DNA of 64,000 nucleotides from Paenibacillus camelliae (GTDB lineage: Bacteria > Bacillota > Bacilli > Paenibacillales > Paenibacillaceae). How positions within the stretch are numbered: position 1 is the stretch's first letter; every line of letters begins with the position of its first letter. The stretch covers positions 22,461-86,460 of the forward strand of contig NZ_JAMBNY010000017.1 of the NCBI RefSeq assembly GCF_023715345.1. Reading direction: 5' to 3'. This document shows, piece by piece, positions 8,759 to 18,109 of the stretch. Position numbers and translations under genes: made by a program. The notes under the pieces were generated by a model that was given only the letters and a program-made list of their open reading frames with translations, was not told the origin of the DNA and made no database searches.

Positions 8759-8831
8759 GTCCGCATTCCAAGCCGAACTCGCAATATTCTAATTTACAGG
8801 TTATGTAGTCTCACTCTACAAATACTTATGC

Positions 8832-8890
8832 AAAAAAAAAACGAAAGTGCTCGAATGTCGACAGCATAGAGTCTTGCTTCGAGCACTTTC
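8832..8890 (-). terminator. Intrinsic terminator of the arabinoside operon
   Basis: The arms GAAAGTGCTCGAA and TTCGAGCACTTTC (13 bp) pair; on the minus strand they are followed by ten T. It lies 30 bp after the stop of the last operon gene at 8920. Confidence 0.9.
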
Positions 8891-8919
8891 AGTCTGTTCA
8901 TTATAATGGTTTCCCTTTA

Positions 8920-11112
8920 TCATCCAAAGGCTGCGTAAATACGGTTTAGTTCGGCTCTTTCTTGCGGACTAAGCTTCTGAGCTTCTTCAATCTCGTAGCA
9001 ACCAAATGTATCATACAGCCTCGAGGACGGATCGACTTCTACATACGTGCACCATGGTAGCCAGTGATAATGGCTCTGAAGGGTCTGGCTCGTAAAATTA
9101 CCGCTTTCATGTCCTATGCCAGGCATAATGTAACCGACACTTCCGTCTACATCATTGGACTGGCGGGTATTATTGTGAATAAATTGAGCAAAGTCAAGGT
9201 AATGCTCATCCCCGGTAATGATATACAGTCTATAGTACGTATACGAGCAGGCTGCCATATACACGTCGGCTCCTCCACCGACCGTAATAATACTTTGACC
9301 GCTGATCGAATACTGATTGAATGGATGCTTCGGCCAAGGGGTACGGACTGGGAAGGTCCAAGCATAGGTCCATGTCTCTGTATAATCGGCAGCACCGATC
9401 GCCGCCTCGAGCCATTTCTCCTCACCAGTTAGATCGTATAGCGCTAAAAACCCGAACAGCGCGTAGATACCGGCCTCCTTATCCTGAATATCCGCATTGT
9501 CACATGTTCCGCCTCGGTATTCTAAGTTGAGATAATTTTGAACGAAAGCCCATTCCCCTGCTCGAATCGCGGCATTCTTGTAGCGCTCTTCGCCGGTAAC
9601 TAGATAAAACTGAACTAAGAAACGAATAACACTAGGAGTGTTAGACTTCGAATCCATACGAATCGTATTGTCAGTATTATATGCTCGGTAGAAGCTTCCA
9701 TCTTCGTTCTGAATACTCGTCAGCCAGTCAGCGGTTTTTCGGCAGAAATCTAGCCATGATGCTCGCTCATCCCCCTTCTTCCGCATGTATAGGTATGCGT
9801 CCAGGATCGCCTCAATTCCGTCTGCTAGCATCCGAATATAGTGTGGGTATGGCTCAAAGCCCTCAATATTAGGGTTATAGCACATCTGCGGAAGGCCGGA
9901 ATCCGTCATCGCTACCCGAGTCCAAAAGTCTATGATGTTAACCCCTTTTTCGAACGACTCCGATTCATTTTCCTTGTCACCGTAACGCAGCAGCTGGTAA
10001 CCGATGCCGGGCTGCTGTCCAACGAATCCGAACTGAAAGGATACACATGAGATATCCATGTCGGGCAGCTGGCAAGCAAAGGGCAGCCCATAGGAGTCTC
10101 CATACTTTCGAGTGTAGTGAGTTAGTAGCTTCATACAGTTATGAAAATGCTGCTCATTATCTACCTCAAATAATTTGTCTCGCAACCTGCTATAGGCCGT
10201 ACGCCAAGTATCCTTCATCATCGATTGGAAGCTGTTGTAATGATTGAATTGAATAGCAACGGAATAATGCTGTTCAAACCCTACTTCTACCGGATGATTG
10301 ATACGCTGGAACGTTTTAGATTGCTTCTGGTAATCGAGACCGGAGTATATCGCATTTCTTCTAGGCATCTGCCCATCACAGGCTGGATATACATAATCGA
10401 TAGACAGGCCATCGATCTGTGTCTCTAACTCCTTGCGTACCGCAAAGCCATAATACATATAGTTCAATGTTTTACTCTCTGGCTTGCTCATACCGAGCGC
10501 TCCGATCGTGCACCGCGGGTCTGTATTATTCTCGGCCCGAAGAATATCTGTGGATTGCATCGTAACGTCTGCTGCCCAGCGTGATAAAGTAGCCGTCTCG
10601 CCTGATTGAATATTCTGCATCGCGAACAATGGCAAAGCCATGCTAGTCTCCATGCGCCAATAATATTCACAATCGAGGTCTTTGCCCATCGCATAATCTG
10701 GAGCAAATTCATTCTGCTTATACCAAACGCCTGGAGCAAAACAATTATAATCACGCGTAACATCCGATTCCGCCATAACGAAGGAAACCTTACTTGAGAA
10801 ACCGAGGTCGTCTCCCGCCTTCAGCACCTTGACGCTGCGGCTTACTTTGAAGCCATCTCCAGCAGTCTCATAACGGTCTGCAAAAGAAAATGAGGACCCC
10901 GAAGGTACTGTCAATATTCCTTCGGCCAAAATATGATTACCTGCTGTTGTAATATGACTGTAAGCCTGATCATAAAACTCGCTGATCGCAAACGCCGTCT
11001 TGACAGTAACAAACATCGGGCGCTTGTTGTAATAAAGAAGCTTGCCCTCTTTTTGAACCTCCATGCCACCTTGATCAAATATTAAGGCATAATCTCCGCT
11101 AACTAGCTTCAT
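8920..11112 (-). CDS. Putative glycoside hydrolase, six-hairpin (alpha/alpha)6 type
   Basis: 730 residues, no signal peptide. Residues 1 to about 300 are beta-rich; from about 330 the sequence shows repeated helical hairpins with aromatic loops (GIGYQLLRYG, GVNIIDFWTRVA, DGSFYRAYN, AGIYALFGFLALYDLTGEEKWLEAA, AWTFPVRTPWPKHPFN, YRLYIITGDEHYLDFA), the pattern of six-hairpin glycosidases. I cannot place it in a numbered GH family. It is the last gene of an operon that encodes a GH51 arabinofuranosidase and a sugar importer, so an intracellular role on arabinose-containing oligosaccharides is likely. GGGGG lies before the ATG. Confidence 0.7.
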   Translation of the reverse strand: MKLVSGDYALIFDQGGMEVQKEGKLLYYNKRPMFVTVKTAFAISEFYDQAYSHITTAGNHILAEGILTVPSGSSFSFADRYETAGDGFKVSRSVKVLKAGDDLGFSSKVSFVMAESDVTRDYNCFAPGVWYKQNEFAPDYAMGKDLDCEYYWRMETSMALPLFAMQNIQSGETATLSRWAADVTMQSTDILRAENNTDPRCTIGALGMSKPESKTLNYMYYGFAVRKELETQIDGLSIDYVYPACDGQMPRRNAIYSGLDYQKQSKTFQRINHPVEVGFEQHYSVAIQFNHYNSFQSMMKDTWRTAYSRLRDKLFEVDNEQHFHNCMKLLTHYTRKYGDSYGLPFACQLPDMDISCVSFQFGFVGQQPGIGYQLLRYGDKENESESFEKGVNIIDFWTRVAMTDSGLPQMCYNPNIEGFEPYPHYIRMLADGIEAILDAYLYMRKKGDERASWLDFCRKTADWLTSIQNEDGSFYRAYNTDNTIRMDSKSNTPSVIRFLVQFYLVTGEERYKNAAIRAGEWAFVQNYLNLEYRGGTCDNADIQDKEAGIYALFGFLALYDLTGEEKWLEAAIGAADYTETWTYAWTFPVRTPWPKHPFNQYSISGQSIITVGGGADVYMAACSYTYYRLYIITGDEHYLDFAQFIHNNTRQSNDVDGSVGYIMPGIGHESGNFTSQTLQSHYHWLPWCTYVEVDPSSRLYDTFGCYEIEEAQKLSPQERAELNRIYAAFG

Positions 11113-11207
11113 CGTATATCCCCCTATTAGAATGGTTTATCTCAAATTCAACGTTACTCTACTAGCTTGTGGTGTACTACCATCATTGCTCAATTTTTGT
11201 GTAACAT

Positions 11208-12815
11208 TTAACGTGTTTTCGATAAGCGAATAACATTCCATGAAAGCTTTTTAGCTATAGCCTTCACCCTTCCATTCTCCAAGCGCGTATCAGCATTAAT
11301 TGATGGCTTGATAACATCTGGATGATCATAACAATTACCAGCTTCCAAATCATTCGTGTACATCTCGATGTGTTCAGCAAGCTCATAGCCCTCAAAGGCT
11401 CGAAGATCGAGATCTACCTCGATGTCATCAGCAATGGCACGGTTGATCATAAAGATACAAAGCTCCTCCTTCTCCTCATGCATAACTGCCGCTGCTTCAA
11501 TAGCCTGCACATTTTCGTAGGCATGGCACTGAACAGAGCCAGTTAAAGCAAACTGCTCCGTGTTGAAGGTCGGCCCGTCAACAGCAGGCATTAGCGATAT
11601 TCCGCCACGAGACAGCTTGTTCATTTGAGCATAAGGATAGTAGGATGCATTCTTCCATACATGTGAGCCATTAAAGGATAGTGCATCACGGATTCCACCT
11701 GTCATGCAGCCAATCTTTATTCGGTCTGCATGACGCAGAAACGTCATCATTACAGAGGACATTGCCAATGCTTTTAGCATCTGATTCGAACCAAAATCTC
11801 GATCGTTATAATCCTCTGGATCGAACTTTTTAAAGCTATTCTCTCTTGGTGCGAATTGAAAGTAGCTTTTCGTAACATCCTGCCACCCTCTGCGTCCAAA
11901 GAGCACCTCCCCCTGCTTGCCAAAATTCGCGCCGTACTCATCGAAGGAGATGTACATTTTCTTAGGCGTTCTCAGCTTAGTTTGCAGGTAGTCACAAACT
12001 GCAATTGTCGTCCGAATATAATCCTCGAACACTGAGGATATATTGAGAAAGTTAGCGATATCCCCTTCTGGCGCTGTATGGTAATGATGCAGAGAAATAT
12101 AATCAACCGATTCATAGCACTGCTCGAGTGCAGCCATCTCCCACTCAGGGAAATGACGGTGATGGTCCGACGTTCCTGCGAAGACCGTTTCAGCCTCATT
12201 ATCAATCCACTTGACGAGCTTAGCTATCTCATGCGTACGTATGCCAAACCCCACAGGATCCTTCTCCCATGAACCGATCTGCCAATGTCCGTCCATTTCG
12301 TTGCCTAGATACCATGTACGGATTGGATAAGGTTCAAGCTGACCGTGCTTTTTGCGAAGCTCTGACCAATATGTACCGCCTGCAACGCGTGAGTATTCAA
12401 CAAGATGCGCTGCGCTCTTCATGTCCTCTGTTCCAAGATTGATCGTATACATGGGGTCAGTCTCAACCTGCATCGCCCATTTCATATATTCGTCATGTCC
12501 TATTGTATTAGGTTCTATCTGAAACCATGCTAGGTCGAGCTGCGCCTTGCGTTCCTCGAGCGGGCCGATCGAATTTTTCCAATCCCAGCCCGAGACCCAG
12601 TTGCCGCCTGGAAATCTCAATGCAGGAAGGTCCAATTCCTTCACAGCATCGATAATATCACGGCGAAAACCCATCTCGTCAGCTGTCGGGTGCTTAGGGT
12701 TATAGATTCCACCATACACCCAGCTACCGATAGGCTCTAGGAACGCTCCAAAAAGACGCTTATCAACAGATCCGATCCGATACTCGGGATGAACGGTAAC
12801 GTTTGCTTTCTTCAT
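11208..12815 (-). CDS. Alpha-L-arabinofuranosidase, GH51
   Basis: 535 residues, cytosolic. The N-terminal FGAFLEPIG and LRFPGGNWVSGWDW segments and the YLGNEMDG motif (acid/base Glu173) are typical of GH51; the nucleophile is Glu293 in FDEYGANF, followed by a C-terminal beta-sandwich. It should release terminal alpha-L-arabinose from imported arabino-oligosaccharides. The length is slightly above the usual 500. AGGAGG precedes the ATG. It follows the permease gene by 33 bp and precedes the unassigned glycosidase by 95 bp within one operon. Confidence 0.88.
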   Translation of the reverse strand: MKKANVTVHPEYRIGSVDKRLFGAFLEPIGSWVYGGIYNPKHPTADEMGFRRDIIDAVKELDLPALRFPGGNWVSGWDWKNSIGPLEERKAQLDLAWFQIEPNTIGHDEYMKWAMQVETDPMYTINLGTEDMKSAAHLVEYSRVAGGTYWSELRKKHGQLEPYPIRTWYLGNEMDGHWQIGSWEKDPVGFGIRTHEIAKLVKWIDNEAETVFAGTSDHHRHFPEWEMAALEQCYESVDYISLHHYHTAPEGDIANFLNISSVFEDYIRTTIAVCDYLQTKLRTPKKMYISFDEYGANFGKQGEVLFGRRGWQDVTKSYFQFAPRENSFKKFDPEDYNDRDFGSNQMLKALAMSSVMMTFLRHADRIKIGCMTGGIRDALSFNGSHVWKNASYYPYAQMNKLSRGGISLMPAVDGPTFNTEQFALTGSVQCHAYENVQAIEAAAVMHEEKEELCIFMINRAIADDIEVDLDLRAFEGYELAEHIEMYTNDLEAGNCYDHPDVIKPSINADTRLENGRVKAIAKKLSWNVIRLSKTR

Positions 12816-12848
12816 TCTTTGATCCTCCTCTTACTTTAATGTGTACGC

Positions 12849-13769
12849 CTATGCTTTAATGGCTCCTACAAGCATCCCTTTCACAAAGTGCTTCTGCAGC
12901 AATGGAAATACGCACATAATGGGCAGCATCGATACGATAACCGCTGCCATCTTTAGACCTTCTGAGAATTGTTTATCCGTCTGCACATTCGATATATTTA
13001 ACTGCTGACTAATTTGAGAATCGATAACGATCGACCTTAAGGCCAGCTGCAAAACAGTGAGGTCGCCCTTGCGAATAAAGATCATCGCATTAAACCATTC
13101 ATTCCAGCGGTCAACGGCATAGAATAGCGTCATCGTCGCGATAATGGGCAAGGATAAAGGCAAAATAATTTTGAATAAAATACGCCATTCTCCTGCCCCG
13201 TCGAGCTTAGCAGACTCCATTAACGAGATCGGGATTGTCGTGAAATTATTCATCATAATGATGAGATAGAACGAATTAATGCCATAAACTAGCACGACCG
13301 ACCAGATTGTATTGATCAGTGATAATTCCTTCATGAGTAAGTACATCGGGATGATTCCACCAGAAAACAGCATCGTTAACACGACAAAATAAATAAAAAA
13401 CCTCTTGAAGGGAAACGAAGGTCGGCTAAGTCCATAAGCCATACTCGTCGTTAAAAACATATTGAGTGGCAAGCCTAACGTAAGGAGCAGCAGCGTTGTA
13501 CGGTAGCCAGTCCATATCCGCCCGTCCTCGAACAAGGATTTGTAGTTTTCAAACGTAAACGACTTCGGAAACAACAGAATGGAAGACTTCAAATACTCCT
13601 GTTGGGTCACGAATGAGACGGCAACCACATTGAGAAACGGCAGGATGATCGCGACAGCAAAGCCTGTAAGCAGAATCGCTAACAATACATCCAGCATCTC
13701 AATTCTATTGTTCAATTTACTGCTGCTCGGCTTATGCGCCTGTGTCTGCTCAGACCTAATCTCTGTCAT
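12849..13769 (-). CDS. Sugar ABC transporter permease, LplC type
   Basis: 306 residues with six membrane helices and the EAA loop ESAKLDGAGEWRILFKIILP that docks the ATPase. The length and C-terminal GMLVGAIKA are typical of LplC/YtcP-type CUT1 permeases of Paenibacillus. It pairs with the LplB-type permease just upstream (32 bp). No ATPase gene is in the operon, so a shared MsmX-like ATPase elsewhere must energise it (family knowledge). Confidence 0.9.
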   Translation of the reverse strand: MTEIRSEQTQAHKPSSSKLNNRIEMLDVLLAILLTGFAVAIILPFLNVVAVSFVTQQEYLKSSILLFPKSFTFENYKSLFEDGRIWTGYRTTLLLLTLGLPLNMFLTTSMAYGLSRPSFPFKRFFIYFVVLTMLFSGGIIPMYLLMKELSLINTIWSVVLVYGINSFYLIIMMNNFTTIPISLMESAKLDGAGEWRILFKIILPLSLPIIATMTLFYAVDRWNEWFNAMIFIRKGDLTVLQLALRSIVIDSQISQQLNISNVQTDKQFSEGLKMAAVIVSMLPIMCVFPLLQKHFVKGMLVGAIKA

Positions 13770-13801
13770 TGTTCACTTTCCTTTCTCTCGGTAGATCACT
13801 T

Positions 13802-14767
13802 TTATCTCTGTACTTTCACTTTCTTTTTCATAGATGGAAAGAGTCCTTCTGCCCCTAACCACTTACACACGCGGTCTGCAAACAGCAGAAGTGCAAAGTT
13901 TATAACTGATCGAAATAAACTGACTGCACTAGAGAAAGAAAAATCTGCGGCTGATTGGAAGGTGATGCGATAAATATACATATCCAAAATTTCGCCTGCC
14001 TTCGCTGTAGCTGCATTGCTAATATTAAAGATCTGATCGAAGCCCGAGTTCATCAGATTGCCTACGGTTAAAATCAGCATAACAACGATCGTGCTTTGGA
14101 TCCCTGGAAGTGTAATATAGCGCATGATTTGCAGACGGGTCGCACCGTCAAGCTGTGCTGATTCATATTGCTCTGTATCAATGCCTGTAATCGCTGCCAA
14201 ATAAATAATCATCGTCCAACCCGCTGATTTCCAGTTATCGGTGATATATAACAGCGGCCTAAAGATTTGAGTATTGCCAAGAAAGTTTACCGGATCTCCG
14301 CCTAATAAACGGATGATCCCATTAACCAGGCCCTGCATATCTAGTGAGTTTATAAGGACGCTGGAAACGATAATCCATGACAAAAAGTGGGGAAAGGTAT
14401 AGACCGTCTGAATTGCTTTCTTGTACCTATTCATACGAAGTTCATTCAATAGAAGAGCTAATAGAATAGGAAAAGGAAACTGAAAAAGGATACGCCCAAG
14501 ATTAATCCATAGCGTTCTCCAGACAGATTCTAGAAACGCAGGATCTCTAAATACATAGGTGAAATTCTCTAGTCCAATCCATGGGCTACCAAATATGCCA
14601 AGATTCGCTTTGTAGGTTTTGAACGCTAGTGACAAGCCGTACATCGGAACGTAGGCAAAGATCAGAAACCATATGACACCGGGAAGTATGAGGAAATAAA
14701 TTTCCTTCGACTTCAGAACGCGACTAATCAAGGATGAATCATTCTTTACTACATGCGTATTTTCCAT
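13802..14767 (-). CDS. Sugar ABC transporter permease, LplB type
   Basis: 321 residues, six membrane helices, with the EAA loop ESAQLDGATRLQIMRYITLP. N-terminal IYFLILPGVIWFLIFAYVPMYG is typical of LplB/YteP-like permeases. It forms the heterodimeric channel with the LplC-type protein and receives substrate from the lipoprotein encoded upstream. GAGGGG precedes the ATG. It is separated from the binding-protein gene by a strong hairpin without a T-run. Confidence 0.9.
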   Translation of the reverse strand: MENTHVVKNDSSLISRVLKSKEIYFLILPGVIWFLIFAYVPMYGLSLAFKTYKANLGIFGSPWIGLENFTYVFRDPAFLESVWRTLWINLGRILFQFPFPILLALLLNELRMNRYKKAIQTVYTFPHFLSWIIVSSVLINSLDMQGLVNGIIRLLGGDPVNFLGNTQIFRPLLYITDNWKSAGWTMIIYLAAITGIDTEQYESAQLDGATRLQIMRYITLPGIQSTIVVMLILTVGNLMNSGFDQIFNISNAATAKAGEILDMYIYRITFQSAADFSFSSAVSLFRSVINFALLLFADRVCKWLGAEGLFPSMKKKVKVQR

Positions 14768-14824
14768 ATTTAGCCCCTCTGAAATAAATTTTAATTCATT
14801 GGTAGAAACGCATTAGCAAGCATT

Positions 14825-14863
14825 CGCCAACTGCAGCAAACGTAATGTTTGCTACAGTTGGCG
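14825..14863 (-). other. Intercistronic mRNA hairpin after the binding-protein gene
   Basis: CGCCAACTG and AGCAAAC pair with CAGTTGGCG and GTTTGCT across a five-base loop with one mismatch. No T-run follows on the minus strand, so it is unlikely to terminate fully. It is well placed to stabilise the upstream binding-protein message or to reduce read-through into the permeases. Confidence 0.7.
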
Positions 14864-14896
14864 TAGTATTGGCATTATAGCTGACGTGCTTAGCAG

Positions 14897-16582
14897 CTAG
14901 TTTCCTAGTGTGGAATTAAGCTCATCAAGCACCGGCTGGATAATGGACATCTTAGAATCTACCCATTTTCTCCAATTCTCTTCTATATCCCCCGATTGCG
15001 TCACGATATTAGCATATTCGGTGTAATAGTCCATTTGAGCTCTTCTAAAGCTTGGAGAGTCGTAGGCGAATAGCTCCCAATCGACTTTGGCGAATGAATC
15101 AGGCGTAGCAACTTGCGTTCTCTCCGTATACAGCTGCTTGGATAAGTCTCTTAACGACTTAGTCGTGTTCGGGTTGTCGAAGGCAAAGTCATCGAAAAGT
15201 ATGGTGCTGCCTAGCAGATAACCCATCGATGGATACTTACCCGTAGCGCCGCCAAGCGGCTTGCCTTCCTTAGCTTGATCATAGAGTGATTTCACAGTTG
15301 TTCCATCACTTTCATACGCCCAGTCAACGTTTTCTATTCCCATATTAAGAATGGTATTTCCCTCTAATGTTGCATTGTAATCAAGAATATCCATATAGCG
15401 TTCGAATACTTCATCCTTAATATTTGGGCTGAATATGATGGCGCCCCAGTAGTTGATCAGATCATATTGATGGTAATTGCCATCATCACCAAGAACAGTC
15501 GCCATCTGGATATTGTCATATGGATCCGTGCCTATATTTGCTTGAAAATCATCATAGAATTGCTGAAGTGCAGAGGTTGGAGCCTGGAAGAATGTAGCAC
15601 CAGCAATGCCTTGCACGTTAAAGAAGGAGCCGTGCTCTTCATTCTTAACCGTATAGAAATCTTGGCTCATTAATCCTGAACGATAGGCTTCAGAGAATAG
15701 TTTTAGACCTTTAAGCGTGTCTTCTGATGCTCCACCCCATTTGTAGGTTCCGTCAGTGTCCTTGTAGAACTTGTTAAAATGGGTGCTGTTTCTTGCAACG
15801 AATAGATCTACAGCATGTGTCGTGTTCTCGGCAATAGGAATAAGCTTGTTCCCAGCATTTCCAGGGTCTTGTTCTTTAATGAGCTGAGCGAATTCCATAA
15901 CTTCAGATGTCGTATAGGTAGTTTTGATTGGGAAGCCTACTGCTTCTGCCCAATCTTTACGAAGGAACAAGGATGGATGGTTCGGTAGAGGATCGCCAGG
16001 AAGATTGTTCATAAATCGTGCTCTCGGTATAAAGTAAGTGCCGCCAAAGGTCTGTTCCATTTGAGGGCCAATCGATGTTTTATCAAAAACAGCTGCTACG
16101 TTAGGCCAACGGGTCTTCCAGTCATCAGGAAACCTTTTGATCAGACCCTGTTCAACAAAGGAGGCAGCGTCAGCATGATTGTAGTTATATACAGCTACAT
16201 CAGGCATATCTCCCGAGTTAATCCAGATACGAAGACGCTCACTCCAGTTATCCCAGTTTAATGCGGCTACATCCATTTCATAGTTGAATTTTTCAGAATA
16301 ATACTGAGCTAAAGGATCTCCCTTCGTATAATCGAAGCCTTCTATTCCCTGTACTGAGGCATACGAGAACTTAACCTTTTTAGAGAGATCAGTTTGAGGC
16401 TTCCAGTTGCCATCATTATCTCCGTCACTGGCTTGTGGTGCGGGTGTAGAATTACTTTCACTGCTAGGCGTTACGCTTGGAGAATTGCTTTCATTTTTTG
16501 TGTTGTCACTGCATGCTGTAAAAACAAACATCATCATGGCCGTAATCAATACTAAACTTAAAGATTTGGCTAGTTTGTTCAC
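14897..16582 (-). CDS. Extracellular sugar-binding lipoprotein, LplA type
   Basis: 561 residues. A lipoprotein signal ends in FTAC with the lipid-bearing cysteine at 24, followed by a Ser/Asn/Pro-rich linker and a large type-1 solute-binding fold. The length of about 560 is typical of LplA-like proteins paired with LplB/LplC permeases. It should capture an arabinose-containing oligosaccharide at the cell surface; the substrate is inferred from the GH51 neighbour. It starts with GTG, AGAAAGGG lying ten bases upstream. First gene of the operon, directly behind the regulatory region at 16.7-16.85 kb. Confidence 0.88.
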   Translation of the reverse strand: MNKLAKSLSLVLITAMMMFVFTACSDNTKNESNSPSVTPSSESNSTPAPQASDGDNDGNWKPQTDLSKKVKFSYASVQGIEGFDYTKGDPLAQYYSEKFNYEMDVAALNWDNWSERLRIWINSGDMPDVAVYNYNHADAASFVEQGLIKRFPDDWKTRWPNVAAVFDKTSIGPQMEQTFGGTYFIPRARFMNNLPGDPLPNHPSLFLRKDWAEAVGFPIKTTYTTSEVMEFAQLIKEQDPGNAGNKLIPIAENTTHAVDLFVARNSTHFNKFYKDTDGTYKWGGASEDTLKGLKLFSEAYRSGLMSQDFYTVKNEEHGSFFNVQGIAGATFFQAPTSALQQFYDDFQANIGTDPYDNIQMATVLGDDGNYHQYDLINYWGAIIFSPNIKDEVFERYMDILDYNATLEGNTILNMGIENVDWAYESDGTTVKSLYDQAKEGKPLGGATGKYPSMGYLLGSTILFDDFAFDNPNTTKSLRDLSKQLYTERTQVATPDSFAKVDWELFAYDSPSFRRAQMDYYTEYANIVTQSGDIEENWRKWVDSKMSIIQPVLDELNSTLGN

Positions 16583-16721
16583 GCTAGAGACACCCTTTCT
16601 TTTAACTTATTTATTATAACTTTTGCTCTTTGGATCAGAGCTGATGGTTATAACTTCGAGTAGGGTAAACTTACAGCAGCATTCTTTTATACCTAGCGAA
16701 ATTCAAAGTATTTCACTTAAT

Positions 16722-16851
16722 TTAAAGCGCTTACATATTGATTCATGAGGATATAATAAATTATCAATTTATCCAAAACAATGACCTATTCTCTTGTATA
16801 ATTGATCTATTCTTAGATTTTGAGAATTGAAAAATCAATGAATAGATCAAT
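16722..16851 (-). promoter_or_regulatory. Promoter, cre-like site and operator repeats of the arabinoside operon
   Basis: On the minus strand a sigma-A-like promoter reads TTGTTT (16776-16781), 17-bp spacer, TATTAT (16753-16758). A cre-like box ATGTAAGCGCTTTAA (16722-16736, one mismatch to consensus) lies just downstream of the predicted start, fit for CcpA roadblock. Upstream of the -35 are direct repeats GACCTATTCT (16783) and GATCTATTCT (16804), 21 bp apart, the second being one arm of a perfect 12-bp inverted repeat whose other arm is GAATAGATCAAT (16840-16851). These look like activator sites. No regulator gene is in the operon. Confidence 0.55.
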
Positions 16852-16899
16852 CGTCAACATTCGATATTATATTGTATCCGATTCGACATTATATGTGCT

Positions 16900-17222
16900 G
16901 CGCTCCGTAAATGGTGTGGTTTCAATTGCTGTTGTTCGGCGCTCCGAACATGGTTTGGTTACAATTGCTGTTGTTCCCAGATTTCTAGAAGTATGTTAAA
17001 TGTAGAAATCCGGGAACAAAGGCAACCGCTTCGCTTTTCCACCAATCCATGTTCTCCGCTGGAGTGGTTGTGTGGGTGGTCGCTTAGTAGAAACACCACA
17101 CCATTTGCTCCGCTGGAGCGGTTGAGTGGGCGTTGCTTCGTGTTACACTTTCGCCTTTACTGCGCTAGAGCATCTGTGTGGGCGTCGCCTTGATGTTATC
17201 ACCGCACCATTTACTTCGCGTG
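16900..17222. repeat. Composite palindromic and tandem repeat, family B
   Basis: This fills most of the 777-bp gap between 16583 and 17359. The left side holds two direct repeats of 39 bp starting GCGCTCCG (16900, 16939). The right side holds units of 53-54 bp starting at 17047, 17101 and 17154 with a partial fourth at 17207, carrying CTCCGCTGGAG(T/C)GGTTG. The two sides are inversely related: AAATGGTGTGGT (16909) pairs with ACCACACCATTT (17094-17105), TTGTTCCC with GGGAACAA, closed by ATTTCTA/TAGAAAT around 16990. No coding potential is seen. Confidence 0.85.
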
Positions 17223-17245
17223 GCATATTCCATCCTTCATAACAA

Positions 17246-17285
17246 AGAGGCTGTATCAAGGGTCTAATCCCTTGATACAGCCTCT
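17246..17285. terminator. Strong hairpin terminator
   Basis: AGAGGCTGTATCAAGGG pairs fully with CCCTTGATACAGCCTCT over a short loop. The T-runs on either side are modest. It lies after the response-regulator gene on the minus strand. Confidence 0.75.
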
Positions 17286-17359
17286 ATTTATCCAATCTTA
17301 CCTTTATTATTCGATTACCCATTTACCATCAGGTAACGCATTAAGAGTCTATCTTTACG

Positions 17360-18109
17360 CTACAGATCTGCTAGTCGATAGCCTGCTCCTCTTACTGTAA
17401 CGATATACTTTGGGTCGACTGCGCTATCCTCTAATTTCTTACGCAGGCTTTTGATGTGTACATCCACTACATTGCTGCCTGCATAGAACTGAAGTCCCCA
17501 TATGATTTCGAGCAGCATTTCCCTAGTTTGAACGGAGCCGTCAGAGTTTAAGAAGTGTAGCAGCAGATCATATTCGGTTTTCGTCAGATCAATACGCTCA
17601 TCTTCCCTCATGACGATCATGCGCTTCAAATCAACCTTTAAATCCTTATAGATATGAAGATCGTTGAAATGTGCATGACGCAGCTGGTTCTCTAGAAGAT
17701 CATTGATGTGCTCGATTATCCCATCTACTGCGGATGGCCATAGCAATGTTTCCACTCCATCTAGCTCTTCATTAGCAAGCTCGCCGGCACGCTCATCACG
17801 CAAAGCAACAAGTGGGATTGGATAGCTTCTAGCAATGCGCAGCAGGGTCTGTTCACGCTGCTGCTCTGAATCGCTATGTTCGTCTTCCAATGGCAGTGTG
17901 TCATACACAATAAGCTCGGGCTTGAGTGCGGATAGCAAGCCTTCGTTGAACTCATGCAATGAAAATACATCAAAGCAAGCACTTGAGAGAGAGACGTACA
18001 AGCTCTCCAAGCGTTCCGGATAAGGGCTTATGATCATAACACGCTTCGTTAAGCTGCAAAGCTTTTTTGCTCCTGAGCTTGTCGCCGAAACTATTGCTTG
18101 TTCGTGCAT
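17360..18109 (-). CDS. OmpR-type DNA-binding regulator with degenerate receiver domain
   Basis: 249 residues. Residues about 150-247 form a clear OmpR/PhoB winged helix (LTKTEYDLLLHFL, NVVDVHIKSLRKKLE, YIVTVRGAGYRLADL). The N-terminal part has receiver-like strands, including an Asp in LIVYDTLP, but the acidic pair normally after strand 1 is missing (RVMIISPYP), so normal phosphorylation is doubtful. There is no kinase gene beside it. The start overlaps the end of the Fur/PerR-type gene by 19 bp, with GGAAGGG eleven bases before the ATG, so they form an operon and probably share a stress or metal signal. Confidence 0.8.
   Translation of the reverse strand: MHEQAIVSATSSGAKKLCSLTKRVMIISPYPERLESLYVSLSSACFDVFSLHEFNEGLLSALKPELIVYDTLPLEDEHSDSEQQREQTLLRIARSYPIPLVALRDERAGELANEELDGVETLLWPSAVDGIIEHINDLLENQLRHAHFNDLHIYKDLKVDLKRMIVMREDERIDLTKTEYDLLLHFLNSDGSVQTREMLLEIIWGLQFYAGSNVVDVHIKSLRKKLEDSAVDPKYIVTVRGAGYRLADL

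Noticed and set aside
9064..9432. 122-codon frame antisense to the glycosidase gene
   Set aside because: Shadow of the real gene; no RBS or motif.
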